From the NCBI GenBank assembly GCA_946122785.1, contig CAMGYJ010000007.1:7022909-7086908 (forward strand): a stretch of 64,000 bases of DNA, given 5' to 3'. This stretch comes from Linum tenue. Its lineage: Eukaryota > Streptophyta > Magnoliopsida > Malpighiales > Linaceae. Position 1 is the stretch's first letter, and each line of letters begins with the position of its first letter. Both the position numbers and the translations under genes were made by a program. Shown here piece after piece: positions 10,130 to 21,367 of this stretch. The notes below the pieces were generated by a model, which ran no database searches, was not told the origin of the DNA, and was given only the letters and a program-made list of their open reading frames with translations.

Positions 10130-10839
10130 AAAGGTCGTTTATATTAGAAACTATAAATTAGATTTAAGTAATTAATTTTATGTATTCGTGTTCATGATAG
10201 AGCCCTGCCATCATAAACTATTTTGCTTATATTATTTAAGATTGCTAGATCTAAAGATAGAAACTTGAATTATTTGTTGCTTAACTACTTAACTTTGGTG
10301 GGTACCATTAAGTAATTAATTTAGACTTCCATGTTCATGTTATAACACATCCATCATTTACTATTTTGCTTATATTATTTAGACTAATATTTTTTGCGAC
10401 TAACTTTTTGTAGTTATGTGCCTCGAAGAAATATTTACCGTGGAGAATCATCCAAACAACCAGACAATGTTTCAACTTGATCGTTAAAAACTGATGTAAG
10501 TACAAATATTTTTATTAGCATTATTTATATATTCGTTATAATTTAATGTGTGCCCATGCCACATGTTAGTACGGAAAAAAGAGAGTTGTTTTATACTAAA
10601 AAAGGTGTGGTAGATTCTGATCGATCACTATCTGCAATGCAAAATAAGTTTTCTAATGGTATGTACATTCATAAATTATCAGATTGATTATAATCTCTCT
10701 AACTATTTCACACGTGTTGATCTAACAAAACTTCTACTCCCCGTTTTACATTTTCAGAATTGATTTGCATAAGTCAGAGTTGAAGAGAAATAATCAACCA
10801 TTGGCAAATTAGTAAGAATGAAATGTGGTATTTATATAA
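10130..10839. other. AT-rich intergenic DNA
   Basis: Contains two diverged copies of a segment (AAGTAATTAATTT...TTTTGCTTATATTATTTA) at about 10165-10240 and 10310-10385. No gene recognised. Confidence 0.35.
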
Positions 10840-11863
10840 GGAAAAGGGTGGGTAGTTATCATAAACGGTCACAAATCTTTGCATTTAGTACAAAACGGTC
10901 ACAATTCTTTAATTTGTAACGATACGGTAACAAAAGTTTGAACTTGTACAAAATGGTCACTTCTGTTAATCTCCATCCAAATTTCTGTTAGATCTATCTA
11001 GTCAACATTCCACCTCATCAAAATAATTAATAAACAACTCCAATTTAACATTTGAAACCAACCTAAACTCAAACCCATAAAAAATTGGTCAAAATCGGTT
11101 AAACCTTATATCACCACTCCATTGGGGGGTTCTCTTTCAATGGCTCGTTCTTTCTCCGATTTGCGAAATCCCCTCCCTCCATTCATCTGCTCCAATTTTC
11201 CTGGTTGATTTCGTGATTTGGTTCTACCCCTCCTCACCAAATAGAAAGCTACAAGCAGGATTATCTTGCTGCTTGCCTCAAATCATGGCCCCTCCACACT
11301 CAACTAGCTTGTCAATTTGCTTATTAAGCTCGGGATCAGATGGAGTTGGAGCTAAAGCGTGAGGACCATCAATATGGAAGGGTTGGTGGAGGTAAGTGAG
11401 AGGAGAAACCAAGGAGAGGCTGCTGGGGGTGGGGAAGGTGAGGATTTGGTGGCGCGTGAGGATGAGGATAGGGTTGAGGATTTTGTTGTTGCTGTGAGTG
11501 GTGAAGGGATGGCCATTGTTGTTGCGTCAAAGGATGAGGCGGCGGGATGAATGCCGACTGCGAGGGGGTTCGAAGAAGATGCCGCAGGGTGAGATAGGGT
11601 TTGCTCGGTTTTGGCCAATTTTTTATGGGTTTGAGTTTAAGTTGGTTTCAAATGTTAAATTGAAATTGTTTATTAATTATTTTGATGAGGTGGAATGCTG
11701 ACTAGATAGATCTAACAGAAATTTGGATGGAGATTAACAGAAGTGACCATTTCGTACAAGTTCAAACTTTTGTTACCGTATTGTTACAAATTAAAGAATT
11801 GTGACCGTTTTGTACTAAGTCCAAAGGTTTGTGACAGTTTATGATAACTACCCGGAAAAGGGT
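10840..11863. mobile_element. Pack-MULE 1 (1004 bp) with perfect 10-bp target duplication
   Basis: GGAAAAGGGT is present at 10840-10849 and 11854-11863. The element 10850-11853 begins GGGTAGTTATCATAAACGG and ends with the inverse, ...TGATAACTACCC. The inverted repeats run about 250 bp inward, and a GC-richer, gene-like core of about 500 bp lies between them. Target duplication length and long inverted repeats mark a Mutator-like element, and the captured core makes it a Pack-MULE. It shares its end sequence with Pack-MULE 2 at 21.9 kb and with a fragment at about 58.08 kb. Confidence 0.88.
11218..11618 (-). pseudogene. captured SURP-domain gene fragment inside Pack-MULE 1
   Basis: On the minus strand, 11352-11618 is open for 88 codons (Ser/Pro/Ala-rich). 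A one-base frame change then leads into HALAPTPSDPELNKQIDKLV, a stop, and KQQDNPACSFLFGEEG. The pair IDKLVE ... AMI.GKQQDNPACSFLFG matches the SURP (SWAP) fold of splicing-related proteins such as plant CHERP-like SURP proteins, in which about ten residues between the two halves are here missing. Stops and the internal deletion mean the copy is not coding for a SURP domain. Parent family assignment is from memory of the motif. Confidence 0.6.
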
Positions 11864-14431
11864 ATATATGAAAAATTTACCAACATTCCTATAGCTAATC
11901 CATTTATTTCATGTTTGATTTTGATTTTTATGGTTTAAAATTATTATGATGTGCTATCTGCAAATGAGGTCATTGCAATATCTCATATTATTCAGAGGAT
12001 GGTTGCACCCAAATATCCTATATTCTGGTGTTGAGGATGCGGATGGATACAATGAGAAGAAAGTACCCAATGTATATTTTGAAGTTCAAGCATTGCAAGA
12101 TTGGAAGAATCACACGCATTGTTATTGTGTGGAAAGTTTTTCAAACAATAAGTGGCTAGAAATCAATCCCAACACATATATATTATTGTTTGTCTCAATA
12201 TGATAGTGAATGGCTCAAAAGTAAACTAACTACAACCATGCAAATTCAAACTCTATGATTACAATTTAAAATTTTATAAATATGCTTATATTACTTCTTC
12301 ATGGTAATGATATTTGGGTGCAAATAACTAAAAGGAAAATCAAGGACTTTCAGCCCCTGTTTCATGACTAGAGTCTACACCATGAAGAACTTCAAGGCCA
12401 GTCTGACAACATGAGATTACAGGCCTATTACAAACAAATTGGTCAACAAGTTTAAATCAAATAAAAAGGCCATATAGTGCAACGATATACCAACCATACT
12501 AGCTTACAAGTTTAATTTCATTAAACAAGATGAGATTAACAAGAAACACATATAGAACCAATCATTCACTTTTAGGACGCACACGCGAGAGGAAGGCTTC
12601 CTCCCACACACATGCTTCACAGGCAAACCCCCGCGTGTGATCATCCGCACTTGCAAGGATGGCATTTAGTTGTGTAATTATCCTACCAAAGAGAGTTACC
12701 TCACAATCAATCCCATGTAAAATATGAAAAATTTACTTAATTGGGAAGTTTTTGTTGGAGCTCTTTGGGGGTAACTTTTCCCGTGAATCTTTGTGGGAAG
12801 AATTTACATAAGATGGGCAACAACATCTGTGGAATTTTTTTTTGAAACCTACCGGAGACCCATCATCTTTCCATCCACATTTATGTCGCCACCCATACCA
12901 AAAGCCCAATGTCACTTTTAATTGTCCTTCTCCATTTTTTTAGGGCCAAAAGAGGATGAGTTGGAGAGGAAAATGAGCTAAAAACTCATTTTTTTCAAGT
13001 TTGGCCCCCAGGTCAGAGCCAGTCTTAGATTAGAAAATGGAGATATGCGTTTTAGCCGACGCTTAGTTTGTCTTTTACTCACATTTGGTTTGCCTAGGAC
13101 ATAAAGTGAGGTGATTGCAAAGAAAAAGATACAATATCATCTGAATCATTCATCTACAACTCCGACACATTTACTCAACAAAAAATAACTAACATAATCG
13201 CGTTAAAAGGGAGAAAGAAGTGAAGTGAAGGTATGAATGGAGAATTTAAGGAAAAGAAATTAAGGTTTGCTTTGCGTGGCCAATCAATTACATTTAATCT
13301 CTTTTTTTTTAATTATCCTTCTTTCCATTGACATATTATATTTTGATCTCTCAATTATTCATATTTGAATAAATACTCTTGTTAGGACCGGGTATTGGTG
13401 ATGGAGCCTGAAACTATATCCGCCCCATCCCCAACCAATGCATGAATTCTGCGTGTTGACTGGGTCGGGAGTCGTTGGGTACCCGCAATAGCAAGTTTGA
13501 TTGCCATCCCTACTTTCCACTTATCTTACCTCACAGGACTATTTTCTATTATTAATTGAATAATTTTAATTGTTTTACTTTACCAATTAAAAAATAACGT
13601 ACTTCATAAAAAATTTACTATTGTTTGTGTCATTACCATCATTATACAAATTCAAGAACCACCATCGAGTTCCGGACAAACCAGCTCAGGATGACTTTAT
13701 TGTTATCGATCAAGTGAGCGGTTGATTTTTCGAAATGTCGGCTGAGGGACTATTCCAAGACAACAATGGAATGAGAGGACCACCACCTACTCATCTCCTA
13801 TACTTGTGGGAATAACGTTAACATTCAATATCAAGCTCATAGATTACAACATCTCTAACCCAACAAGTGAATACACAATTTCCTACATAGGGAAGGATGA
13901 GGAAGAGCATAACTTAGAGGAAATGCATGAAACAGGGAATGGATTATTGAAAATGCAAGAGAAGAAGGAAAAGAGTCAATCGATATCGGAGATAAATGTG
14001 TCACTAATGGAAATGGATATATTATTACTGGTGGAGATGGTAATGTTGCTCATGGCAGAGGAATTGTATACAATCCAAAATGAAAAAATGCAGAATCTCT
14101 GAGAATGAGGCGCAAATAGAAGGGTTCTTCGAAAAAAATTTAGAAGTCTGTTCTCTGGCATGTGGTCTGTCTTTCATTTTTTCTAAAAATGATTTTAATC
14201 GATGAGCCAGTTACAATGTCAGAAAACACTATGATGTTGATCCTTTTGAATAGTTGAAGTAGTTTAATAATTTGAATTCTTTTATTTTGTCAATTAATTT
14301 GAATGTTCGATAATTTGAAAATTTTAAATTTTCTTATAGTACCAAAGACATGCGCATATTGCATACAAATTGCTATCGCTGTTTATGTGACTGACAAATG
14401 TATCCGGCCAACTGGCCGGGTCCACGACTAG
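11864..14431. other. intergenic DNA without a supportable gene
   Basis: Open frames at 11946-12203 and 13806-14102 are short, AT-rich and show no domain. Around 13380-13512 is a solo hAT-type end (GACTGGGTCGGGAG ... GATTGCCATCCCTA). A GC-richer stretch at 12565-12720 with CACACGCGAG / CGCGTGTGATC inverted pieces may be a small foldback, but I could not bound it. Confidence 0.35.
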
Positions 14432-15040
14432 TTAGCTAATAGGGATGAAAATAAAACCCGAACCAATGGGTACCCTGCTCGACCCAACTCGATCAACGCA
14501 GATAAAACTCATTCATTATTTATCGGGTTGGATTTGAGTTTAGATATATCCGTCCCATGAGTACCCATCCACACCCATATAATTAATTTTCCTGGTATAT
14601 TTAATACTCTAAGCAACTAATCTTCTTTATGTTTGTGGAGACATGTCCAATTTTTTCTTTCTAATTGTGTATAATGAAGTATATATTATCGAGTGGAGAG
14701 TGAAGAAGTTTCATTGACAAGGAGTAAGAAGTTTTCAATTAATCATGTTGTTTATGGATAATTTGTGATTTGCTTCAGTTTTTTAGAATAGTGTTTTATA
14801 TATGGATAATTTGTATTGAGAGATTGATATTTGACTTTTATTTTGATAGGAACTTGTTATTGTAAATTTGTTACGACAAAAATCTATAGGTACCCATGAA
14901 CCCACGGATACCCATCAGGTTGGGTTGGGTTTGAGTTTTCCAAACCCAGTAAGTTTTACCCGGGGTTTTTTCACGGATAAACCCATGAATTCAAATTTGA
15001 GCTCGGCAAAACCCGACCCATTGTCATCTCTATTAGCCAA
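14432..15040. mobile_element. 593-bp hAT-type MITE with near-perfect 8-bp target duplication
   Basis: TTAGCTAA (14432-14439) and TTAGCCAA (15033-15040) flank an element starting TAGGGATGAAAATAAAACCC and ending ACCCATTGTCATCTCTA. Just inside both ends are GGGTACCC/ACCCATG repeats. The middle is AT-rich with no coding capacity. Eight-bp duplications and TAGGGATG ends identify a hAT-type element. A partial inverted copy lies at 49170-49708. Confidence 0.78.
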
Positions 15041-15702
15041 GTCATTTTTAAGCTTTTTGGCCCCTTGGTTGGACTAAACAACACTAGTTAACTACGTTCT
15101 AGATAGACTTTCTACTTGTAGCTCAGGAGACGCGCGCTGCCGACTCAGTACTCAGTCACCTCGATCGGTCTCCACCTTCATGTAACCCATCACTCCATTC
15201 ACACCTACGATCGGTAATAGGAGAGTTTAGATTGTTTGGTGGATTTGGAAAAAAAAAAAAAAATGGTTATAATTTGGGTTTTGAAAACTTAGATTTTGTG
15301 ATAAAATTATGGATTTGAAAAACCTCATGTTTACTTGTTGGATTTAATAATGATAGATCATTTGTTGGAATTAGATTGTGAATATATAAGAAATTTTAGA
15401 CTATTCATGGAATTGGTTCAAATCTCATATGTAGACCAGGTTTCTTCATATTTGTGAGACCCACAGATTTGGTAACTCAAAAATTATCAAGCAAACATGT
15501 GTTTTGTACCAAATCAATGATGCAAATGACCCCTAAGTGGGTATTCTTTTCAAATTATAAATATGTAAATAAACATTTATTAAGTATAGAGATCTACCAA
15601 TTAATTATCACGGTTCAAGTCAATCCTGCTTATTCAGATTTCTGGCTCCGTCACTGAGTTTTGTAGATCCATTCAGTAACATGTCACAAACTAATTACTG
15701 TC
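15041..15702. other. AT-rich intergenic DNA
   Basis: A 15-A tract near 15250 is the only notable sequence. No gene or bounded repeat was recognised. Confidence 0.35.
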
Positions 15703-16010
15703 GTATGTGTTAGTGTTGTGGTATATGATGCATGATTGAACCTCTCCCAACAACTCGAGTTATTGGGATCAACTGGTTCATGACATGGTATCAGAGCCTT
15801 CTGTGACCGAGAGGTCTTGTGTTCGATTCCCGGTGACCCCCATTTGTTAAGCACATGGTATTCTTGTCTTCAGATCTGTGCAAACTTCAAGCCGTTGTGA
15901 GTGACTTTCGTTTGAAGGGGCGTGTTAGTGTTGTGGTATATGATCCACAATTGAACCTCTCCCAACAACTCGAGTTATTGGAATCAACTGGTTCATGACA
16001 TGACAGTATG
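15703..16010 (+). mobile_element. TRIM (terminal-repeat retrotransposon in miniature), 298 bp
   Basis: Target duplication GTATG lies at 15703-15707 and 16006-16010. The 5' LTR 15708-15785 starts TGTTAGTG and ends ATGACA. The primer binding site TGGTATCAGAGCC (15786-15798), complementary to initiator Met-tRNA, follows directly. A purine-rich tract (TTTGAAGGGGCG) precedes the 3' LTR at 15923, which ends at 16005 after a duplicated TGACA. The 137-bp interior has no coding sequence, so the element would have to be mobilised in trans. LTRs of 78-83 bp are at the lower end for TRIMs. Confidence 0.85.
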
Positions 16011-17477
16011 ATAGATCTTTATGAAAATAGTTGGTCACTAAAGCAGTTATTTATTATTTAATGTCGTCCTCCCAATCAATATATGGTTTTGAGTATTTAC
16101 GGGACTGGCCTCATGGGCTGTAATGCGTTGTTGATTGACAATGTGCTGGTTGGACACCTCCCTAATGTTTGGGAAACATTTTTCATAGTGTCTAGTTGCA
16201 AAGCTATCAAATAATTAACACACATCACCATCTATGGCTACGACATTGATGATGATCATTTGTCAATTTTCCCACAAATTCAATGATATTTATGGTTAAT
16301 AATCGATATGAGTACTTCCAAAGGTTAAACGTACGAGTACGTCTTATCGGTTTTCTTCAAAATTGATATTAAGAAATGTTTGCGAGTATGTATTGTCATT
16401 CTCGTAAACAATACTTCTACACTTTCTTCGTAATTCAAATGATCTATTGTTTAAAGAGATGGAATATAATGGGAACGGATCAGGTCAATAACTTTATGGT
16501 GAATAACCATGAGTAATCCCTCCATATCAGCATGACATCAACATCCCTCTCTCTCTCCTGCAAAGCCTTTAATTTTGCCTTCCTTAATCTTTGACGGATG
16601 ATTTCTCACTCGTTTTAAGTCGAAATTTAATTTTTTTGCACAGTTAGATCAGATTAATTGTGCTCTTCAAAATGATATCCACTTTGACATATTTTTCGAA
16701 CAAAAAAATTTGAGCCATTTTTTACCAGTCTATACCATATGGTATTGACTGGTATTGAAATAAGAGCATACATATGGTTTGAAAAGCGTACCATGATGGT
16801 ATAAACAAACCAAGACTGTATGATGGTTGAATACATGATAGTAGAAGTATATTAACTGTCATTTACGACTTTTAACATTGTGTACCACAAGATACCACCC
16901 CGTAGCAGGGTGGTATTGTATGATATTGTGTGGTATTTTTTGGTCCTGTAATTTGTTCACCCAGAAATTTGTAGATCCAATAGATCATAATGAACTCGTC
17001 CCTTCTGTGCAATCGTTTTAAAAAACGAATTAAAAACGAAAAAATACCATATGGTATGCAGTTGGTACCGAGAGGTCAGAATTTTTTTCTCAAAAAATAT
17101 TGAAAATTGATCTCATTTTGTAGAGCACGATGAACTCGTTCCATCTGTGCGGAAAAAAATTTTAAAATCCGAGTTAAAACAAAAAAGATATGAGCCGATT
17201 AAGAAAGCTAGAGAAAATAAAAATGGTCTTTAATTCTCCATCCTTAAATCTGAATTTTCTAAATAAAGAGTTCAGATTTAGTTATTGATGGATGCATGGT
17301 TATGCACCCTATCTAGAGCCGAATATAATCCTATTGACTGTTATTATCAAAAAAACTCTTTTAACCTCTGACCGAAGGCCAAAGCCACTCATTTCTCTTT
17401 CATATTGCTTACCAAGCAAGCAACGATGGCAAGCAAAATCAACTCCACCAAGCTACTAGGCACACAGAAAAGTCGAC
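16011..17477. other. intergenic DNA and ZAT upstream region, with a foldback-like repeat
   Basis: Between about 16620 and 17190, related segments recur (TGCTCTTCAAAATGATATC / GATCTCATTTTGTAGAGCA, and CCATATGGTA at three places). They suggest an old element with inverted ends, but no target duplication was found. The last 200 bp before 17478 hold TTGAC cores (W-box type, bound by WRKY factors) near 17336. No gene. Confidence 0.35.
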
Positions 17478-17484
17478 TATAAAA
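17478..17484 (+). promoter_or_regulatory. TATA box of the ZAT-type gene
   Basis: TATAAAA lies 144 bp before the start codon, followed by a CT/CA-rich leader (about 17510-17627) with TTCCTTCTTCCTTC-like runs. A transcript start near 17510 is inferred. Confidence 0.6.
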
Positions 17485-17627
17485 GTCCAAACACACCCTC
17501 TATAGTTGCAAAAGTACTACAAGTTAATTCCTTCTTCCTTCAATTACCTAAAAATATTACACCTACTCCGGTCCTTCCTTCTCCCTCTCATTTCCTTTCT
17601 CATCATATCAACTCCCCTAAACGTACG

Positions 17628-18206
17628 ATGAACACAACCATAAGCCTCACCATGCAAGAAAGCGGCGCCGGCGGCGGCCCTGACGTAACCCTAACCATGG
17701 CCAACTGCCTCATGCTTCTCTCCCAAGCCACCACCAACCGATACGACGTCGGCGGCGTCAACTTCAACTCCACCTCTCCCGACCCGAGCCGCGTCTTCGA
17801 GTGCAAAACCTGCAACCGCCAGTTCCCTTCTTTTCAAGCCCTCGGCGGCCACCGCGCCAGCCACAAGAAGCGTAGCCCCGCCTCACCCGGCAGCTGCTAC
17901 GACGTCGTTTCATCGTCGTCATCGGCCAAGCCGAAGACCCACGAGTGCTCCATCTGCGGGCTGGAGTTCTCCATCGGCCAGGCCCTCGGCGGGCACATGA
18001 GGAGGCACCGTGGCGGCTCACGCGCCGGAGGGTCGTCGTCGGAGAGCTACGAGAGTCGTGGTGCTCCGCCGCGGAAGAGAGGTAGGGTTTTGATGATGGT
18101 GGGGTTGGATCTGAACTTGACGCCGTATGAGAATGATGCGAGGATGTTTGAGCTTGGCAAGGCGGGAGCTAATAATTATTCTCCCATGGTGGATTGTTTT
18201 TATTGA
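17628..18206 (+). CDS. ZAT-type C2H2 zinc-finger repressor (two QALGGH fingers, EAR motif)
   Basis: An intronless gene encodes 192 residues. Finger 1 is C59-X2-C62...H75-X3-H79 and finger 2 is C107-X2-C110...H123-X3-H127. Both contain the plant-specific QALGGH recognition block. A short L-box-like segment (ANCLMLLS, residues 25-32) lies near the N-terminus. DLNLTP at 161-166 is an EAR repression motif, which recruits TOPLESS-type corepressors. KKRS/RKRGR clusters can serve as nuclear signals. Length, two fingers, lack of introns and C-terminal EAR match the C1-2i class (ZAT10/11/12 group), which represses transcription in stress responses. Which member it is cannot be decided here. Codon usage is GC-rich, unlike its AT-rich surroundings, which is normal for this family. 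Confidence 0.94.
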   Translation: MNTTISLTMQESGAGGGPDVTLTMANCLMLLSQATTNRYDVGGVNFNSTSPDPSRVFECKTCNRQFPSFQALGGHRASHKKRSPASPGSCYDVVSSSSSAKPKTHECSICGLEFSIGQALGGHMRRHRGGSRAGGSSSESYESRGAPPRKRGRVLMMVGLDLNLTPYENDARMFELGKAGANNYSPMVDCFY

Positions 18207-18371
18207 TTTTTGTTTCTTTTTTTTTCATGGAGTTTTCCATTTTTCAATTAGCTTGATTAATTAATTAATTATTAACATTATTATATGTGCAGTTGAGTTC
18301 ACATATTAATTTCTTGATTTGTTTATAAATACGTTAACTCCTTGAACATTTTTGTTTCTCCATAATGAAAA
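18207..18371 (+). other. 3' UTR of the ZAT-type gene
   Basis: T-rich sequence with AATTAATTAATTAATTATT, ending exactly where the LINE inserted. The LINE therefore lies within about 170 bp of the stop codon, antisense to the gene. Confidence 0.5.
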
Positions 18372-20969
18372 TCTGATCATACTTTTTTTTTTTTTAACAA
18401 AAGATAATCTTATATTGATTCCAAAAAAGATAGTTACATCCTGGAGAACAGCCAGGCCTGATAATCAAAAGCACGACTCATTGTCGGGTACAAGGAGAGG
18501 GCTTTCCTAGCCACCAAGTGGGCTACCCTATTGTTACACCGACCTATAAACCGAACACTAAACCCTGGGTTGCTGGCAAAAAGATTTAACACTTCCTCCA
18601 AAACCGCACCCATCCTGCGATCACGAGTGTCCCTATGCTGGATTTTGTCAATGACCACTTTCGCATCTCCTTCAAATCTGACAGAAGAGAACCCTTGTCC
18701 TAAACACCAAAGAACGGCTTCACGCAACGTTATCAGCTCCACCACCGCAGGGTCGTCAATACCTGGGAAGGCAACACCACTAACCCGATGGATGTCTCCT
18801 GTGGGAGTCAACAGCACCATCCCCCCAGCTGCATGCGACCCCCTTCTCGTAGCCCCATCCCACCGACAAACAAACCCACCAGGGTTAACCAGGCGAGGCC
18901 CCAGATCTTCCATCCCCCGATCAGCTTGATGCTCATTACCTGGTATCCGCGCCCATTCCTCAACTTGCTGTAAAAACTGTCGCATAAGAGCCGGGAGACC
19001 AAATTGCTTTCCCTCAAAAACAACCCAATTACGGGACTTCCAAATCCGCCACAGGACTGCAATAATGGCCATCCACTGCGAGGGCTGAGGAATCAAACCC
19101 AGCAATTTCTTCAGGAACAGGGGAAAATTGTCCCGGGGCAATCCCTCCCCTAAGTGTTCCATCCCAGCGGCCCCCCACAGTGCCCGCGCAATCGGACAGT
19201 CCAAAAAGAGGTGCTCCAAAGTTTCAGACCCCTCCCAACAGACCGGGCACCGAGATAGCACTGGAATACGACGACTAATGAGCGCTTCAGTTGTCGGTAA
19301 AATACGATTAAATATCTGCCACGTAAAAACCTTTAACTTTGGCGGGATGTTTGCCTCCCATAACCGAATCCAACTTGGCCTATCCATCCAATTTACTGTT
19401 GACTTCCATCGGCCCCTTCTCTTATCCAGGGCAACAGCCAAATGGTAAGCCGACTTCACTGAAAACTCCCCATCCGCTGTATCATACCATATTATTTTAT
19501 CCTCCACATTTTCTCGCGGGAGGGGAATAGCTTTAATGAAACGGCACGTCCTAGGATCGAACCACTGCCTGAGTTTTTGATCACACCACCGCCCCTCCCC
19601 TTGACAAATTAACTCCGCCACTGCCGGGTCACCACCAGCTGGCAACACCTGCGGATTATACCGAATGGGCTCAAACTGAAACTCGGGGACCCAGGTAGAG
19701 CGCAACATAGATGCCGAGCGACCATTTCCCACTTGCCAGCGTAGCCCCATTTCCAAGAGCTGACGACCAAACAGTATACTCTGCCACCCCCAAGATGGCC
19801 GAGAACGTGCTTTAGCCGACAAGAAATGGCCATTCGGAAAATACTTACCTCGATAGACCTGGGCCAGCAAAGAATTGGGTTCAGTTAGAATACGCCAGCC
19901 AAGCTTAGCCAAAAGAGCTTGATTAAACTGCTCAAATCTGCGAAAACCCATTCCCCCATCATGTTTGCTTCTACACATCCCCTGCCACGACATCCAATGC
20001 ACCTTCGGATGGCCTTCATTCTCGCCCCACAAAAAACGGGCAACATGCCTGTCTAAAAGGCGGCAAAGCGTCAGCGGGAGCTTGAAACAGGACATCCCAT
20101 GTAATGGCAAAGCCAGAGCAATAGATTTGATGAGTGTTTCTTTGGCAGCCCATGACAGAGTCCTCTGCTTCCATCCCTGCAGTCGCTCCAGCAGTTTGGC
20201 TTCCAGATACCGAAAGGTCTCCATCTTAGATTTAGCAATCAAGGATGGTAATCCGAGGTACTTATCGTGAACTCCAACGGCTCCTACACCTAGGACCGCC
20301 GCCAAAAACACTTGGTCTTGATCAACTATATTCCTACTGAAGCAGACTGCCGACTTGGCAAGATTAACCCTTTGGCCACTCAACTCCTCATACTCGTTGA
20401 GGACCTCAATTAGGTTTTCACATTCCTGGAGGGTACCTCGTAGGAATAGATACGAGTCATCAGCAAAAAACAAGTGCGTTAATCTGGGAGCCCGCGGCGC
20501 CACCTTAATCCCTGCTAATCGCTTCTCAGTAATCGCCTTCCGGAGAAGAGCCGCAAACCCCTCAGTGCAAAGCACAAAAAGAAGTGGAGACAGCGGGTCC
20601 CCTTGACGGAGTCCTCGAGAAGAAGAAAAGAAACCAGACGGTGTACCATTCATCATAACTGAGAAGGAAGCAGAACTGAGGCATTCCTTGATCCAGCCCA
20701 CCCAAGTGGCATTAAAACCCATTTTAACCAAAACCGCAAGGAGAAAGGGCCATTCGACTCTATCATAGGCCTTTTCCATGTCAACCTTTAGAGCCATGAA
20801 CCCCTTCTTCCCCCGCGTTTTGGTTTTTAGGTAATGCATTAGCTCATGTCCCAGTAAAATGTTATCCACTATTTGACGCTCCTTAATGAAGCCATTCTGA
20901 CCTTCTGAGACCACTTGCGGGAGGATAACAGACAAACGCTCCGCCAAAATCTTAGTTCTGATCATACTT
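18372..20969 (-). mobile_element. 5'-truncated LINE (2572 bp) with 13-bp target duplication
   Basis: TCTGATCATACTT is found at 18372-18384 and 20957-20969. The insert 18385-20956 reads on the minus strand, with its poly(A) tail seen as poly(T) from 18385. The 5' end is cut inside the reverse transcriptase domain, so ORF1, the endonuclease and the RT N-terminus are missing. The long frame still open suggests a recent insertion. It lies tail-to-tail with the ZAT-type gene and could supply antisense transcription or alter its 3' end. Confidence 0.92.
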
Positions 20970-21016
20970 ATTTTAATTGCTTTTGGTGATGTGGGTTCTC
21001 TACTTCTCTCCGTCAT
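18434..21016 (-). CDS. LINE polymerase C-terminal part: RT, zf-RVT and RNase H, fused to 20 host codons
   Basis: An 860-codon frame. Residues 1-20 come from host DNA outside the 20956 boundary; the LINE part starts at residue 21. RT blocks follow: GQNGFIKERQIVDNI, MALKVDMEKAYDRVEW (first catalytic Asp), GLRQGDPLSPLLF and LFFADDSYLF (FADD catalytic box, about residue 200). After the thumb region comes the zf-RVT domain (IPPKLKVFTWQ ... CPVCWEGSETLEHLFLDCP). The C-terminus is an RNase H domain (CRWDGATRRG, ELITLREAVLWCL, FEGDAKVVID, NRVAHLVARKAL). Without endonuclease and RT N-terminus it cannot retrotranspose by itself. Antisense open frames across it are shadows. Confidence 0.9.
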   Translation of the reverse strand: MTERSREPTSPKAIKISMIRTKILAERLSVILPQVVSEGQNGFIKERQIVDNILLGHELMHYLKTKTRGKKGFMALKVDMEKAYDRVEWPFLLAVLVKMGFNATWVGWIKECLSSASFSVMMNGTPSGFFSSSRGLRQGDPLSPLLFVLCTEGFAALLRKAITEKRLAGIKVAPRAPRLTHLFFADDSYLFLRGTLQECENLIEVLNEYEELSGQRVNLAKSAVCFSRNIVDQDQVFLAAVLGVGAVGVHDKYLGLPSLIAKSKMETFRYLEAKLLERLQGWKQRTLSWAAKETLIKSIALALPLHGMSCFKLPLTLCRLLDRHVARFLWGENEGHPKVHWMSWQGMCRSKHDGGMGFRRFEQFNQALLAKLGWRILTEPNSLLAQVYRGKYFPNGHFLSAKARSRPSWGWQSILFGRQLLEMGLRWQVGNGRSASMLRSTWVPEFQFEPIRYNPQVLPAGGDPAVAELICQGEGRWCDQKLRQWFDPRTCRFIKAIPLPRENVEDKIIWYDTADGEFSVKSAYHLAVALDKRRGRWKSTVNWMDRPSWIRLWEANIPPKLKVFTWQIFNRILPTTEALISRRIPVLSRCPVCWEGSETLEHLFLDCPIARALWGAAGMEHLGEGLPRDNFPLFLKKLLGLIPQPSQWMAIIAVLWRIWKSRNWVVFEGKQFGLPALMRQFLQQVEEWARIPGNEHQADRGMEDLGPRLVNPGGFVCRWDGATRRGSHAAGGMVLLTPTGDIHRVSGVAFPGIDDPAVVELITLREAVLWCLGQGFSSVRFEGDAKVVIDKIQHRDTRDRRMGAVLEEVLNLFASNPGFSVRFIGRCNNRVAHLVARKALSLYPTMSRAFDYQAWLFSRM

Positions 21017-21367
21017 GTTGAGATCAGGATGACGGGAAAGGGTTATTAATTCGGCGGTTGATTAAAGGCTGAAATTTGACTAACATTGGATACTAAATGG
21101 TAATTAATATATAGATATGAACCCTTATACGTTTTTATTTTTGGAATGGAAATTGAGGAATTGACCAAAAATGAATTGCTTTGGAAAATTAAAACGCGGA
21201 GAAAATTAAAGCGTGACATTGACCAACTAATTAATAAATATTGGTTTCACATTTTCTTTCCACCAGAAACTTAATTAGTTTCACATTTGGAAGCTGGAAA
21301 TTGATATCTATTATATCTACCTTTAATTTACCTCTTTGTCAAAAAAGGGAAAATGGGACTGTTGTGG
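20970..21367. other. continuation of the ZAT downstream flank
   Basis: AT-rich host sequence that adjoined 18384 before the LINE arrived. No gene or repeat recognised. Confidence 0.35.

Noticed and set aside
13806..14102. 98-codon plus-strand frame rich in Glu/Met/Leu
   Set aside because: Short, low-complexity, no upstream exon or domain; could be chance or an old transposase remnant but cannot be supported.
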